Origin: DATEOR01 sp035698665
GTDB taxonomy: Bacteria > Actinomycetota > Thermoleophilia > Gaiellales > Gaiellaceae
Direction: 5' to 3'
Assembly (NCBI GenBank): GCA_035698665.1
Contig: DASSBN010000013.1
Location: forward strand, 1 to 64,000
DNA: 64,000 nucleotides
Both the position numbers and the translations under genes were made by a program. Shown piece after piece: positions 24,102 to 33,746 of this stretch (positions are counted from its first letter, which is position 1; each line of letters begins with the position of its first letter). The notes under the pieces were generated by a model. It worked only from the letters and a program-made list of their open reading frames with translations. It was not told the origin of the DNA and ran no database searches.

Positions 24102-24104
24102 TCA

Positions 24105-25129
24105 TCAGGCCACCGCCTCCTTGTCCTTCGAGAACGCGACGAGCTGGTCCAGCCGCTCCGCCGCGGCGCCTGCGTCGAGCGCCCGCTGGGCGATCTCGTA
24201 CCCCTCGGCGAGGTCCTCCGCATGTCCGCCGGCCGCGATCGCGCCACCCGCGTTCAGGAGGACGGCTTCGCGCTTCGCGCCCTTCGCGCCGGCGAAGATC
24301 TCGCGGATCGCGGCGGCGTTCTCCTCCGGAGAGCCGCCCGCCAGCTCGCCGGGTTTGCAGCGCGGGACGCCGAAGTCGAGCGGGTCGATCTCGCGGCGGC
24401 TGACCTTCCCGTCCGCGACCTCGCAGACGAGGTTCGGGCCGATCGGCGAGAGCTCGTCGACGCCGCCTGCGCCGTGGACGACGAAGGCTCTGCGCGCGCC
24501 GAGCTGCGCGAGCACCTCGGCGATCGTGGGGACGAGCTCCGGCGCGTACACGCCGACGACCTGCGCGCGCGCCCCCGCAGGGTTCGTGAGCGGGCCGAGG
24601 ACGTTGAAGACCGTTCTGGCCGCGAGCTCGCGGCGCACGGGAGCGGCATGCCGCATCGCGGGGTGGTGGGAGGGAGCGAAGAGGAAGCCGAAGCCGAGCT
24701 CGTCGATCGAGCGCTCGATTCGCTCGGCGGGCTGCTCGAGGTCGAAGCCGAGCGCCTCGAGCACGTCGGCCGAGCCCGAGGACGAGGAAACCGCGCGGTT
24801 TCCGTGCTTTGCGACGCCGGCTCCCGCGGCAGCCGCGACGAGCGCGGCGGCGGTCGAGATGTTGAACGTGCCGGCTCCGTCACCACCGGTCCCGGCCGTG
24901 TCGACGAGGTCGTCCCGCCGAGGGCTGACGGAGAGGACGTGCGCCCGCATGGCCTCGGCGCACCCCGCGATCTCGTCTGCGGTCTCGCCCTTGAGGCGCA
25001 GCGCGATCAGGAAGCCGCCGATCTGCGCGGGCGTCGCGTCCCCGCTCATGATCTCGCCCATGACCTCGCGCGCCTCGTCGCGGCTCAGGTCATGGCCGTC
25101 GAGGAGCCGCGCCAGCCCTTCCTGGATCG

Positions 25130-25133
<4 letters not shown>
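24105..25133 (-). CDS. trpD: anthranilate phosphoribosyltransferase
   Basis: A 342-residue enzyme transferring phosphoribose from PRPP to anthranilate. DLVDTAGTGGDGAGTFNIST is the PRPP loop, VAKHGNRAVSSSSGSADVLE the second signature, and FNVLGPLTNPAGARAQVVGV a further conserved block. ATG at 25133 overlaps the trpG stop (ATGA). Normal length. Confidence 0.95.
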
Positions 25134-25689
<556 letters not shown>

Positions 25690-25693
<4 letters not shown>

Positions 25694-26925
25694 GCCGCCT
25701 CGGCCTCCTCGAGCGCGGCCTCGAGCGCCGCAAGCTTCCGCAGGCACTCCTCGTGCTCGGCGGCCGGATCCGAATCGGCGACGATGCCCGCCCCGGCCTG
25801 CAGGCGCGCGAGCCCGCCTTCGAGGACGATGGTGCGGATCGCGATGCACGTGTCGAAGGAGCCGCCGGGGAGCGCGTAGCCGACCGCGCCCGCGTACGGG
25901 CCGCGGCGGTAGGCCTCGAGCTCGGAGATGATCTGCATGGCACGCACTTTCGGCGCTCCCGACACGGTGCCCGCCGGAAAGCAGGCGCGCAAGAGGTCGA
26001 ACGGGCCGGTTCCGGGCAGGAGCTCGCCCGCGACCTCGGAGACGAGGTGCGTGACGTGCGAGTAGCGCTCGGGCTCCAGGAACTTGCCCACACGCACCGT
26101 GCCCGGCCTGCATACGCGCGAGAGATCGTTGCGGCCGAGGTCGACGAGCATGATGTGCTCGGCGCGGTCCTTCTCCGAGGCGAGGAGCTCCTCGGCGTCG
26201 CCCTCGCCCGGCCCGGTCGTGCCGGCGATGGGGTTGAGGCTCGCGCGCGTCCCCTCGAGCTTCACGAGGGTCTCGGGCGAGGACCCGACCAACGAGATCC
26301 CGTCCAGGTCGAGGAGAAAGTGGTACGGCGAGGGGTTGATGCGGCGGAGCGACCGGTAGAGCGCGAGGGCAGAAACGTCCGTCGGTCGCTCCGCCCTTTG
26401 GGAAACCACTATCTGGAACGCATCGCCGTCACGGATGTATTCCTTCGCCTGCCCGACGCTCTCCTCGTAGTGCTCTCTGGACGGGTGGCGCGTGGTCTCG
26501 CCGTGGATCGCCGGGCTGCGCTTCGGCTCGCTGCGCTCGCCCGCGAGGAGCGCGGCGACCGCGTCCCTGTCTCCGGTGAGGACCTCGGCGACGCTGGCCG
26601 CGTGGTCGAAGCGGACGAGCGTCGAGGCGACGACGAAGCGGCTCTCGGGAAGCCCGGCACCCTCGTCGGGGAGGGGCACGGTCGGCTCGAGCTCCGCGAT
26701 GTGGTCGTAGGCGAGGTAGCCGACGACGGGGCTCCCGGAGGCAAGCGCACGCTCGGCCTCGGCGAAGTCGACGATGCGCGTCCCGCGCCCGACGAGGCTG
26801 TAGCGCCCGAGGCGCCCCTTTTCCACGGACTCGAGGAGGAACGCCGCGCCGCCCTCGGCGGCCAGGCGGAGGTAGGCCCCGAGCGGGGTGATCAGGTCTG
26901 CGTGGATGTCGCTAACGATCGTCAT
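25690..26925 (-). CDS. trpE: anthranilate synthase component I
   Basis: A 411-residue chorismate-utilising enzyme, shorter than the usual about 500. The Trp feedback-binding LLES is present in FLLESVEKGRLGRYSLVG, and the catalytic part shows NPSPYHFLLDLDG, PIAGTTGPGEGDAEEL, DLGRNDLSRVCRPGTVRVG and the C-terminal PAGTVSGAPKVRAMQII. ATG at 26925 was chosen; a TTG nine bases upstream would sit in the terminator T-run. It is preceded by a leader peptide and attenuator, so it should be controlled both by feedback and by attenuation. Confidence 0.95.
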
Positions 26926-26926
26926 G

Positions 26927-26958
26927 GCAAACAAAAAGACCTTCCGCGAGAAGGCCTT
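26927..26958 (-). terminator. trp attenuator terminator hairpin
   Basis: On the minus strand AAGGCCTTC, loop TCGCG, GAAGGTCTT forms a 9-bp stem (one G-U) followed by TTTTTGTTT, ending just before the trpE ATG. AGAAGG at 26981-26986, overlapping the end of the leader peptide gene, can pair with the CCTTCT of the 5' arm and would act as antiterminator. Confidence 0.85.
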
Positions 26959-26986
26959 CGAGCGGAACGGGGATGTCGACCCTTCT

Positions 26987-27052
26987 TCAGCAGGCGTCGC
27001 TCCCGCTCCGCTCGCGGCGCCAGGCCCACCAGGTGCGGATTGCGGGAGTCAC
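26987..27052 (-). CDS. trpL: trp operon leader peptide (21 aa)
   Basis: GTG at 27052 opens a 21-codon frame ending TGA at 26987-26989. It begins MTPAIRTWWAWRRERS and so has Trp codons at 27026-27031 (two in a row) and 27020-27022. Three Trp in 21 residues directly before a terminator hairpin and trpE is the textbook arrangement: ribosome stalling at the Trp codons when charged tRNA-Trp is scarce frees the antiterminator. The frame is too short for routine gene calling. The putative -10 ends nine bases before the GTG, so the message may be leaderless. Confidence 0.85.
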   Translation of the reverse strand: MTPAIRTWWAWRRERSGSDAC

Positions 27053-27060
27053 TGTCTCAG

Positions 27061-27090
27061 AGCGTAGGACACGGGTCCGGGGCCCGTCAA
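27061..27090 (-). promoter_or_regulatory. trp operon promoter
   Basis: Minus strand -35 TTGACG (27085-27090) and -10 TACGCT (27061-27066) with an 18-base spacer. The -10 fits TAnnnT. The spacer holds a near palindrome (27071-27087: ACGGGTC, CGG, GGCCCGT), a possible operator. Confidence 0.65.
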
Positions 27091-27114
27091 CTGCTCTGGC
27101 ATTAATGCGGGCGG

Positions 27115-28467
27115 ATGGTCTTCGAGCCGCCGCCCATCGACTCGGCGCCGATCGACGAGGAGCCGCTGGACCCCGACCGGCATCCGATCCGCGTCGTCGT
27201 CACCGACGACCTGCATCGCTGGCGGCTGACGGTGGGGTTCCGCTGGATCCTGGTCATCCCGCTTCTCATCTGGCTCTTCATCTGGTCGATCGGCGCGTTC
27301 TTCGCCGGGATCGTCAACTGGTTCCTGACCCTCATCAAGGGCCGCTCGCCCATCGCACTCCACGACTTCTTCGCGTCGTACGTCCGCTTCACGACGCACC
27401 TGCACGCCTACCTGTTCCTCGCGGCCGACCCGTATCCGAACTTCACCGGCAAGCCCGGCTACCCGGTGGACGTGGAGATCGACCCGCCGGGGCCGCAGAG
27501 CCGCTGGAAGACCTTCTTCCGTATCTTCCTCGCCGTCCCGGCCATCGCGATCGCATCGACCCTCGTCGGGGCGCCGGGTGGGGGAGGCGGCAACTCGAGC
27601 TACCAGGATCAGGGCTCCGGGGCGGACTACACGTACGGCGTCACCTTCGCCTCGGGCTTTTTCCTGCTCTCGGTGGTCGCCTGGTTCGCGTGTCTCGCAC
27701 GCGGGCGCATGCCGAACGGGATGCGTGACCTCTTCGCCTACGGCCTGCGCTACGCGGCGCAGACGTGGGGGTACGTCTTCATGCTCACCGACCGCTATCC
27801 GAACACGGACCCCACGGAGCCGGCCGCCGACCTACCGGTCGACCCGAGGCCCGTCACGCTCCACGTGAGCGACGACCTGCGCCGCTCGCGCCTGACCGTC
27901 TTCTTCCGCTTCCTCCTCTTCCTCGTGCACCTCTTCTGGCTCGTCCTCTGGAGCATCGCCATCTTCTTTGCCTCGATCGTGAACTGGTTCGCGACGCTCA
28001 TCATGGGCAGGTCGCCGAACGCGCTGCACCGCTTCATCGCCGCCTATGTGCAGTACACGGTTCACATCTCTGCGTACGTGTTTCTGATCGCGAACCCGTT
28101 CCCCGGCTTCGTGGGCAAGCCGGGCACGTATCCGGTGGAGGTCTCGATCGACGGCCCCGAGCGCCAGCACCGGCTGAAGACGCTCGTCCGCATCTTCCTC
28201 GCGATTCCGGCGTTTCTCATCAACGGGACGCTGAGCGGGGTGCTCTTCTTCGTCGCCTTCTTCGGCTGGTTCGTCGGCCTCTTCCTCGGACGCATGCCGC
28301 TCGGCTTCCGGAATGTCGGCGCCTGGGCGCTGCGCTACAGCGCCGAGACGAACGCGTACGCCCTCCTCCTCACCGACGTGTACCCCTACAGCGGCCCGTG
28401 GGAGTTCGCTCCGCCTCGACCGGCGCCGGCTGAGCCCGAGCCCGAGCCGGAGCCGGCGTTCGCATAG
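27115..28467 (+). CDS. DUF4389 membrane protein with internally duplicated module
   Basis: A 450-residue membrane protein made of repeated DUF4389 units. The motif VVTDDLHRWRLTVGFRWILV (about residues 28-47) recurs as HVSDDLRRSRLTVFFRFLLF (about 250-269). FFAGIVNWFLTLIKGRSP recurs as FFASIVNWFATLIMGRSP, and YLFLAADPYPNFTGKPGYPV as YVFLIANPFPGFVGKPGTYP. There are about six to eight hydrophobic segments and an acidic Pro/Glu C-terminus. Function unknown. It is divergent from the trp operon with 62 bases to the trpL start. Confidence 0.85.
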   Translation: MVFEPPPIDSAPIDEEPLDPDRHPIRVVVTDDLHRWRLTVGFRWILVIPLLIWLFIWSIGAFFAGIVNWFLTLIKGRSPIALHDFFASYVRFTTHLHAYLFLAADPYPNFTGKPGYPVDVEIDPPGPQSRWKTFFRIFLAVPAIAIASTLVGAPGGGGGNSSYQDQGSGADYTYGVTFASGFFLLSVVAWFACLARGRMPNGMRDLFAYGLRYAAQTWGYVFMLTDRYPNTDPTEPAADLPVDPRPVTLHVSDDLRRSRLTVFFRFLLFLVHLFWLVLWSIAIFFASIVNWFATLIMGRSPNALHRFIAAYVQYTVHISAYVFLIANPFPGFVGKPGTYPVEVSIDGPERQHRLKTLVRIFLAIPAFLINGTLSGVLFFVAFFGWFVGLFLGRMPLGFRNVGAWALRYSAETNAYALLLTDVYPYSGPWEFAPPRPAPAEPEPEPEPAFA

Positions 28468-28478
28468 CCAGGCGGGCG

Positions 28479-29678
28479 GTGATCGGGGTCGCCCTCGCGG
28501 CCGCCGTCGCCGGCTGGCTCGTTGCTGCGTACTTCCTCTGGCAGAGCGTCATCCCCGACGGTCTTCGGCTCCCGGACGTCGACGAGACAGCGCTCTTCCC
28601 CTCTTCGACGCTCTCCGAGGCCGAGGCGTACGAGCGCTTCGTGCGCTGGGACTTCGTGGCGGCGGAGCTCGTCGTTCTCGCCGTGGTCGCCGTGTACGCG
28701 CGCATCGGCCCGAGGTTCACGCGCGAATCGGCCGCAGGCCCGATCGGGACCGGGATGCTGCTCGCGATGCTCGGTCTGGGACTCGTCTGGCTCCTGCAGC
28801 TTCCCTTCGGGCTGGCCGAGCTCTGGTGGCAGCGTCGCCATGACGTCACCAGGGCCTCGTACGGCGAATGGATCCTGAGCGGCTGGCTGGGGCTCGGCGG
28901 CCAGTTTCTCTTCATCTGCCTGGCCATGCTGATCGTGGTCGGGCTCGCCCAGGTCGTCGGCGACTGGTGGTGGATCCCGGGCAGCGCCGCCTTCGTGGGG
29001 CTGGCGCTCCTGTTCACCTTCATCACCCCGTACCTGCTTCCCGGCCAGAAGTCGCTCCACCGGCCCGCGCTTGCGGCGTCCGCGAGAACCTACGAGGAGG
29101 AGCTCCGCCTCGACGACATCCCGATCAAGGTGCAGGACGTGAGCGGCGAGACGACGCTCCCGAACGCGGAGGCGGTCGGCCTCGGGCCCACACGGCGGGT
29201 GATCCTCTGGAGCACGATTCTCCGCAGGCCGTTCACGCTCGACGAGCAGCGCGTCGTCCTTGCACACGAGCTCGGGCACCACGATCGCAACCACCTCTGG
29301 AAGAGCGTCGGCTGGTACGCGCTCTTCGCCCTTCCCGGAGCCTTCGTCATCGCGCTCGTGACGAGGAGGCGAGGGGGAATGCGCAATCCGGAAGCCGTCC
29401 CGCTCGGGCTCCTCACGTTCATCGTGCTCTCGCTCCTCGCCATGCCGCTCCTGAACGTCGTCACCCGGCACATGGAGGCCGAGGCCGACTGGGTCGCGCT
29501 CACCCTGACTCGCGACCCGCAGGACGCCGAGGGCCTCTTCAAGCAGTTCACGTACGCCGCGCACGCCGACCCGAGCCCGCCGACGTGGACGTACGTGCTG
29601 ATGGAGACGCACCCGACCGGCCTCCAGCGGATCGAGATGGCCCGCGCGTGGCTGGCGCGCCAGCAAGCCGCATCCTGA
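28479..29678 (+). CDS. M48 family membrane metallopeptidase (Ste24/CAAX protease-like)
   Basis: A 399-residue protein with about five N-terminal hydrophobic segments, then a cytosolic zinc site LAHELGHHDRNHLWKSVGWY (HExxH) and the third ligand Glu in HMEAEADWVALTLTRDP. Arrangement and length match Ste24/CAAX-type M48 proteases rather than the shorter HtpX. GTG at 28479 is 12 bases after the DUF4389 gene, so likely one transcript. Confidence 0.9.
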   Translation: MIGVALAAAVAGWLVAAYFLWQSVIPDGLRLPDVDETALFPSSTLSEAEAYERFVRWDFVAAELVVLAVVAVYARIGPRFTRESAAGPIGTGMLLAMLGLGLVWLLQLPFGLAELWWQRRHDVTRASYGEWILSGWLGLGGQFLFICLAMLIVVGLAQVVGDWWWIPGSAAFVGLALLFTFITPYLLPGQKSLHRPALAASARTYEEELRLDDIPIKVQDVSGETTLPNAEAVGLGPTRRVILWSTILRRPFTLDEQRVVLAHELGHHDRNHLWKSVGWYALFALPGAFVIALVTRRRGGMRNPEAVPLGLLTFIVLSLLAMPLLNVVTRHMEAEADWVALTLTRDPQDAEGLFKQFTYAAHADPSPPTWTYVLMETHPTGLQRIEMARAWLARQQAAS

Positions 29679-29693
29679 AGGTACGCTCCTTCC

Positions 29694-30845
29694 ATGGCAC
29701 GCGCGGTCATCGTCTCGGCGGTCCGAACGCCGTTCGGGAAGCTCGGCGGGGCGCTAAGGGACTACGAAGCTCCCCAGCTCGGAGCGGTCGCGATCCGCGC
29801 CGCGCTCGACCGCGCGGGTGTCCCGGACGACGAAGTCGAGTACGTGACGATGGGCCAGGTGCTCCAGGGCGGAGCCGGGCAGGCGCCCGCGAGACAGGCC
29901 GCCGTCGGCGCCGGCCTTCCCGTCGAGATCCCTTCGGACACGATCAACAAGGTCTGCGCGTCGAGCATCCGCGCTGTCCAGATCGCCGACCAGATGATCC
30001 GTTCAGGCGACCACAGCGTCATCGTCGCGGGCGGGATGGAGTCCATGACGAATGCTCCGTACGTGCTGAAGAAGGCGCGCTTCGGCTACCGCCTGGGCGA
30101 CGGCTCGCTGATCGACCTCATGACACACGACGGCCTCACGTCGACCTTCGACCAGAAGCACATGGTCGAGCAGGCGTCCTTCGTCGCCCGAGAGCTCGGC
30201 ATCTCCCGTGAGGATCAGGACCGCTGGGCGCTTCGCTCGCACGAGCGCGCGGTGCATGCGATGGAGTCAGGGCTCTTCGACGACGAGCTCGTCCCCGTCG
30301 GCGAGCACACCGTGGACGAAGGCCCCCGGCGCGACACCTCGTACGAGAAGCTCTCCGCCCTGAAGCCCGTCTTCGATCCCGAGGGGACGACGACGGCGGG
30401 CAACGCGCCCGGGGTGAACGACGGCGCCGGTGCGCTCGTGATCACGAGCGACGAGTACGCCAAGGCGCGCGGCCTCGAGGTGCTCGCGACGATCGTCGCA
30501 CAGGCCTACGTCGCCGACGAGTTCGCCTACCTCGCGCGCACGCCCGCGAAGGCGGGCACGAAGGCGCTCGAGAAGGTGGGGAAGACGATCGACGACGTCG
30601 AGCGCGTCGAGCTCAACGAGGCCTTCTCCTCCGTGGTCGTGCATTCCGCCGAGCTCCTCGGTGCCGACCCGGACCGCGTCAACGTGAACGGCGGCGCCGT
30701 CGCGCTCGGGCATCCGATCGGCGCGTCGGGCGCGCGCATTCTCACCACGATGGTTCACGAGCTGCGCCGGAACGGCGGCGGGCTCGGGCTCGCCGCGATC
30801 TGCTCGGGCGGCGGCGGCGGCGACGCCGTTCTCATCGAGGTCTAG
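29694..30845 (+). CDS. acetyl-CoA C-acyltransferase (thiolase)
   Basis: A 383-residue thiolase. RTPFGKLGGALRDYEAPQLG is the N-terminal pattern, the acyl-accepting Cys is about residue 88 in NKVCASSIRAVQ, His is in GGAVALGHPIGASGARI, and the second Cys is in AAICSGGGGGDAVLIEV. Biosynthetic or degradative direction cannot be told; with the 3-hydroxyacyl-CoA dehydrogenase 0.9 kb downstream it likely handles acetoacetyl-CoA. Confidence 0.94.
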   Translation: MARAVIVSAVRTPFGKLGGALRDYEAPQLGAVAIRAALDRAGVPDDEVEYVTMGQVLQGGAGQAPARQAAVGAGLPVEIPSDTINKVCASSIRAVQIADQMIRSGDHSVIVAGGMESMTNAPYVLKKARFGYRLGDGSLIDLMTHDGLTSTFDQKHMVEQASFVARELGISREDQDRWALRSHERAVHAMESGLFDDELVPVGEHTVDEGPRRDTSYEKLSALKPVFDPEGTTTAGNAPGVNDGAGALVITSDEYAKARGLEVLATIVAQAYVADEFAYLARTPAKAGTKALEKVGKTIDDVERVELNEAFSSVVVHSAELLGADPDRVNVNGGAVALGHPIGASGARILTTMVHELRRNGGGLGLAAICSGGGGGDAVLIEV

Positions 30846-30901
30846 GGAACCGCGGTGCTCGGCCGCGTGTCTCTCCACCTCGGGCGGGGTAGAGAGAGTC
30901 C

Positions 30902-31732
30902 GTGGTGACGCGAGCCCTTCCGATTCGCACGAGCAGCGTGCGCGACGCGGTGCAAGACATCGCCGCGTGCTTCTCCGAGCACAGCCTCCTGACGTACGCC
31001 TCGGCGATCGCGTACCGGGCGCTCATCGCGCTCGTCCCGCTGACGCTGCTCGGCCTCGCGCTCCTCGGTGTCTTCGGCCTCGAGGACGTCTGGACGGACA
31101 CGATCGCGCCGGCGCTCGAGGCCCACTTGACGCAGCCCGTCTTCAACGGAATCGACTTCACCGTTCGGCAGGTCTTCGAGAGCGACACGGCCTCGCTCAT
31201 CGCGCTCGCCACCGTGCTGGTCGTGTGGGACATGACCTGGGCCGTGAACGCCGTCACGCAGGCGCTGAACCGAATCCATGAGGTGCAGGAGCGCCGTTCG
31301 AGAATCCGGCGGATCCTGGTCGCGTCCGGCCTCGGCGTCGCGGTCGTCGCGTGTCTCGTGGCCGCGACTCTCGTCCAGGCTGTCGCTCCCGCCCTGACCG
31401 ACGGCGCGCTCGACACGGTTCTCAGCATCGTTCGCTGGCCGGTCGCGATCCTCTTTCTCTGGGCCGCTGTGACGCTGCTTTTCCGCTACGCGCCCGCGGA
31501 GAAGCCGGAGATGCGTTGGGCGAGCGTGGGCTCGTTCCTCGTCATCGCCACGTGGCTCATCGCTTCAGCGCTCTTCCGCGGATGGGTGACGGAGGTCGCG
31601 AACTTCAGGAGCGCGACGGGAAGCCTGACGGTCTTCCTCCTGCTCACTGCCTACATCCTCGTCACCGCGACGATCTTCCTCATCGGGGCCGAGGTCGACG
31701 AGCGGGCGCGCAAGCAGAGTCGCCGCTCGTAA
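30902..31732 (+). CDS. YihY/BrkB family membrane protein
   Basis: A 276-residue integral membrane protein with about six hydrophobic segments. HSLLTYASAIAYRALIALVP near the N-terminus, LTLLGLALLGVFG, and the C-terminal GSLTVFLLLTAYILVTATIF then LIGAEVDERAR are typical of the YihY (formerly RNase BN) family. Its role is unknown. GTG start. Confidence 0.88.
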   Translation: MVTRALPIRTSSVRDAVQDIAACFSEHSLLTYASAIAYRALIALVPLTLLGLALLGVFGLEDVWTDTIAPALEAHLTQPVFNGIDFTVRQVFESDTASLIALATVLVVWDMTWAVNAVTQALNRIHEVQERRSRIRRILVASGLGVAVVACLVAATLVQAVAPALTDGALDTVLSIVRWPVAILFLWAAVTLLFRYAPAEKPEMRWASVGSFLVIATWLIASALFRGWVTEVANFRSATGSLTVFLLLTAYILVTATIFLIGAEVDERARKQSRRS

Positions 31733-31741
31733 GCTAGGGCG

Positions 31742-32584
31742 GTGAATTTCGGCCACGTCCTCGTCGTCGGCGCCGGCCAGATGGGCGGGGGCATTGCACA
31801 GGTCCTCGCAGCTTCCGGCCGGCGCGTCTCGCTGTACGACGCGGCCCCGGGCGCCGTGGAACACGGGCTCGCGGCGATGGGCAAGAGCCTCGAGCGCCTC
31901 GCCGCGAAGGGCGCCGACGTCGTCCCCGACGACGTGCTCGGCCGCGTTTCCCCCGTGGACGGGATCGTGCCGGCCGACCTGATGATCGAGGCCGTCGTCG
32001 AGGACCAGGCGGTGAAGGAGGCGATCTTCCGGGAGGCCGACTCGGTTCTCCCCGCGGAGGCCGTCCTCGCGTCGAACACGTCGTCGATCCCGATCGCCTC
32101 GCTCGCCGCGGTGACGGAGCGGCCGGAGAGGGTGATCGGCATGCACTTCTTCAACCCTGTGCCGGTCATGGCCCTCGTCGAGGTCGTCAGCACGAAGGAG
32201 ACCTCGGCCGAGACGCGGGCTCGAGTGGTCGAGCTCGCGCAGGAGCTCGGGAAGACGCCGGCGGAGGCCAACGACTTCCCCGGCTTCGTCTCCAACCGAA
32301 TCCTCCTGCCGTTCATCAACGAGGCCGTCTGGGCGCTCCACGACGGTGTGGCCGAGCCGGAGGCGATCGACACGATCGCCAAGCTCGGCTTCAACCATCC
32401 GATGGGCCCGCTGGCGCTCGCCGACCTGATCGGCCTCGACACGTGCGTCGCGATTCTCGAGGTCCTCCGCGACGGGCTGGGGGACGAGCGCTACGACCCG
32501 TGCCCGCTCCTTCGCGAGCACGTGGCCGCAGGGCGCCTGGGCCGGAAATCCGGCGCAGGCTTCTATTCGTACGAATCACCCTAA
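31742..32584 (+). CDS. 3-hydroxyacyl-CoA dehydrogenase (3-hydroxybutyryl-CoA type)
   Basis: A 280-residue NAD(P) enzyme of the Hbd group. Nucleotide-binding GAGQMGGGIAQVLAASG is near the start, catalytic His in GMHFFNPVPVMALVEVV, and the C-terminal domain has GFVSNRILLPFINEAVW and GADLIGLDTC-like LADLIGLDTC. It should interconvert acetoacetyl-CoA and 3-hydroxybutyryl-CoA, pairing with the thiolase. GTG at 31742. Confidence 0.93.
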   Translation: MNFGHVLVVGAGQMGGGIAQVLAASGRRVSLYDAAPGAVEHGLAAMGKSLERLAAKGADVVPDDVLGRVSPVDGIVPADLMIEAVVEDQAVKEAIFREADSVLPAEAVLASNTSSIPIASLAAVTERPERVIGMHFFNPVPVMALVEVVSTKETSAETRARVVELAQELGKTPAEANDFPGFVSNRILLPFINEAVWALHDGVAEPEAIDTIAKLGFNHPMGPLALADLIGLDTCVAILEVLRDGLGDERYDPCPLLREHVAAGRLGRKSGAGFYSYESP

Positions 32585-32634
32585 AGAGTTAGGCCATCTG
32601 GCCCGATACAGAGGGCTACTGGCAAAACGGGGGT

Positions 32635-33711
32635 ATGGGCGGGATGCGAATCCTGCTTGTCGACGACGATGATGGCCTGAGGGCGCTGCTCCGGACGACG
32701 TTCGAAGCCGTGGACGTGGAGCTGGAGGAGGCCGCGGACGCGCCCGGTGCGATCGAAGCGATGCGCCGCCGGCGCCCGGATGTCGTCGTGCTCGATGTGC
32801 GCATGCCGGGCGGAGACGGGCTCGACCTCTGCCGAGACCTCAAGGCCGACCCCGCAACCGACGGCATCTCCGTCGTTCTCCTCACCGGCTCGGACGGCGG
32901 CACCGCGGAGGCGGCGGCAGAGGCCGGAGCGGACGCCTTCCTGCGCAAGCCGTTCAGCCCGCTCGAGCTCCTCGCGATCGTCGAGCGCCTCGCGGGCGGC
33001 CTGCATCCTGTTCCCTTCCGCGCCGCGCGGGCGGAGACCGTCACGGAGCAGCTCCAGCTCTACGCGCGGGATCTTCGCCACCTCCTCGAGATCGAGCGCG
33101 GGCAGCGTCTGCTTCTCGCCGAGGGGTACCGGGAGACGGTCACCGCGCTCGCAACAGCGCTCGAGTCCAAGGACAGCGGCACGGGCACGCATTCGCAGCG
33201 AGTCCAGCGCTACGCCATCGAGCTGGCCCGCACCCTCGGCAGCGACCTCGCGGACGACCCGAGCGCCGAGTACGGCTTTCTCCTCCACGACGTCGGCAAG
33301 ATCGGAATCCCGGACAGCATCCTCCAGAAGCCGGGCCCGCTCACCCAGGAGGAGCGGGTGCAGATGCAAACGCACACGATCCTCGGCGAGCAGATGCTCG
33401 GCGGCGTCGCGTTCCTCCGGGGCGCGGGGCTCGAGATCGTTCGCTCGCACCACGAGCGCTGGGACGGCGGCGGCTATCCCGACGGGCTCGCCGGCGAGGA
33501 CATCCCCGTGGGCGCAAGGATCTTCGCCGTCGCAGACACGCTCGACGCGATGACGAGCAACCGCCCGTACCGGCGCGCGCTTCCGTGGGCCTCGGCCGGC
33601 ATCGAGATCCGGCGGCAGCTCGGAGGCCAGTTCGACCCGGCGATCGTCCGTGCGTTCGACGATGCAGAGCCGCGGCTCGAGGCCGTGTACGCCGAGTTGC
33701 GCGCGGCCTGA
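32635..33711 (+). CDS. response regulator with REC and HD-GYP domains
   Basis: A 358-residue protein. The receiver domain (about 1-125) has MRILLVDDDDGLRALLR, phospho-Asp in VVVLDVRMPGGDGLDL and Lys in FLRKPFSPLELL. The HD-GYP domain has FLLHDVGKIGIPDSIL, RSHHERWDGGGYPDGLAGED and VADTLDAMTSNRPYR, so metal ligands and the GYP motif are intact and c-di-GMP hydrolysis is plausible. No histidine kinase is adjacent. ATG at 32635, or ATG at 32644. Confidence 0.93.
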   Translation: MGGMRILLVDDDDGLRALLRTTFEAVDVELEEAADAPGAIEAMRRRRPDVVVLDVRMPGGDGLDLCRDLKADPATDGISVVLLTGSDGGTAEAAAEAGADAFLRKPFSPLELLAIVERLAGGLHPVPFRAARAETVTEQLQLYARDLRHLLEIERGQRLLLAEGYRETVTALATALESKDSGTGTHSQRVQRYAIELARTLGSDLADDPSAEYGFLLHDVGKIGIPDSILQKPGPLTQEERVQMQTHTILGEQMLGGVAFLRGAGLEIVRSHHERWDGGGYPDGLAGEDIPVGARIFAVADTLDAMTSNRPYRRALPWASAGIEIRRQLGGQFDPAIVRAFDDAEPRLEAVYAELRAA

Positions 33712-33746
33712 CTCGCCCCTTCACCGCGGCCTATACTCGCCGCCGG

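Noticed and set aside
26973..27728. Plus-strand frame crossing the trp leader
   Set aside because: It spans the trp promoter and leader and is out of frame with the DUF4389 gene; shadow.
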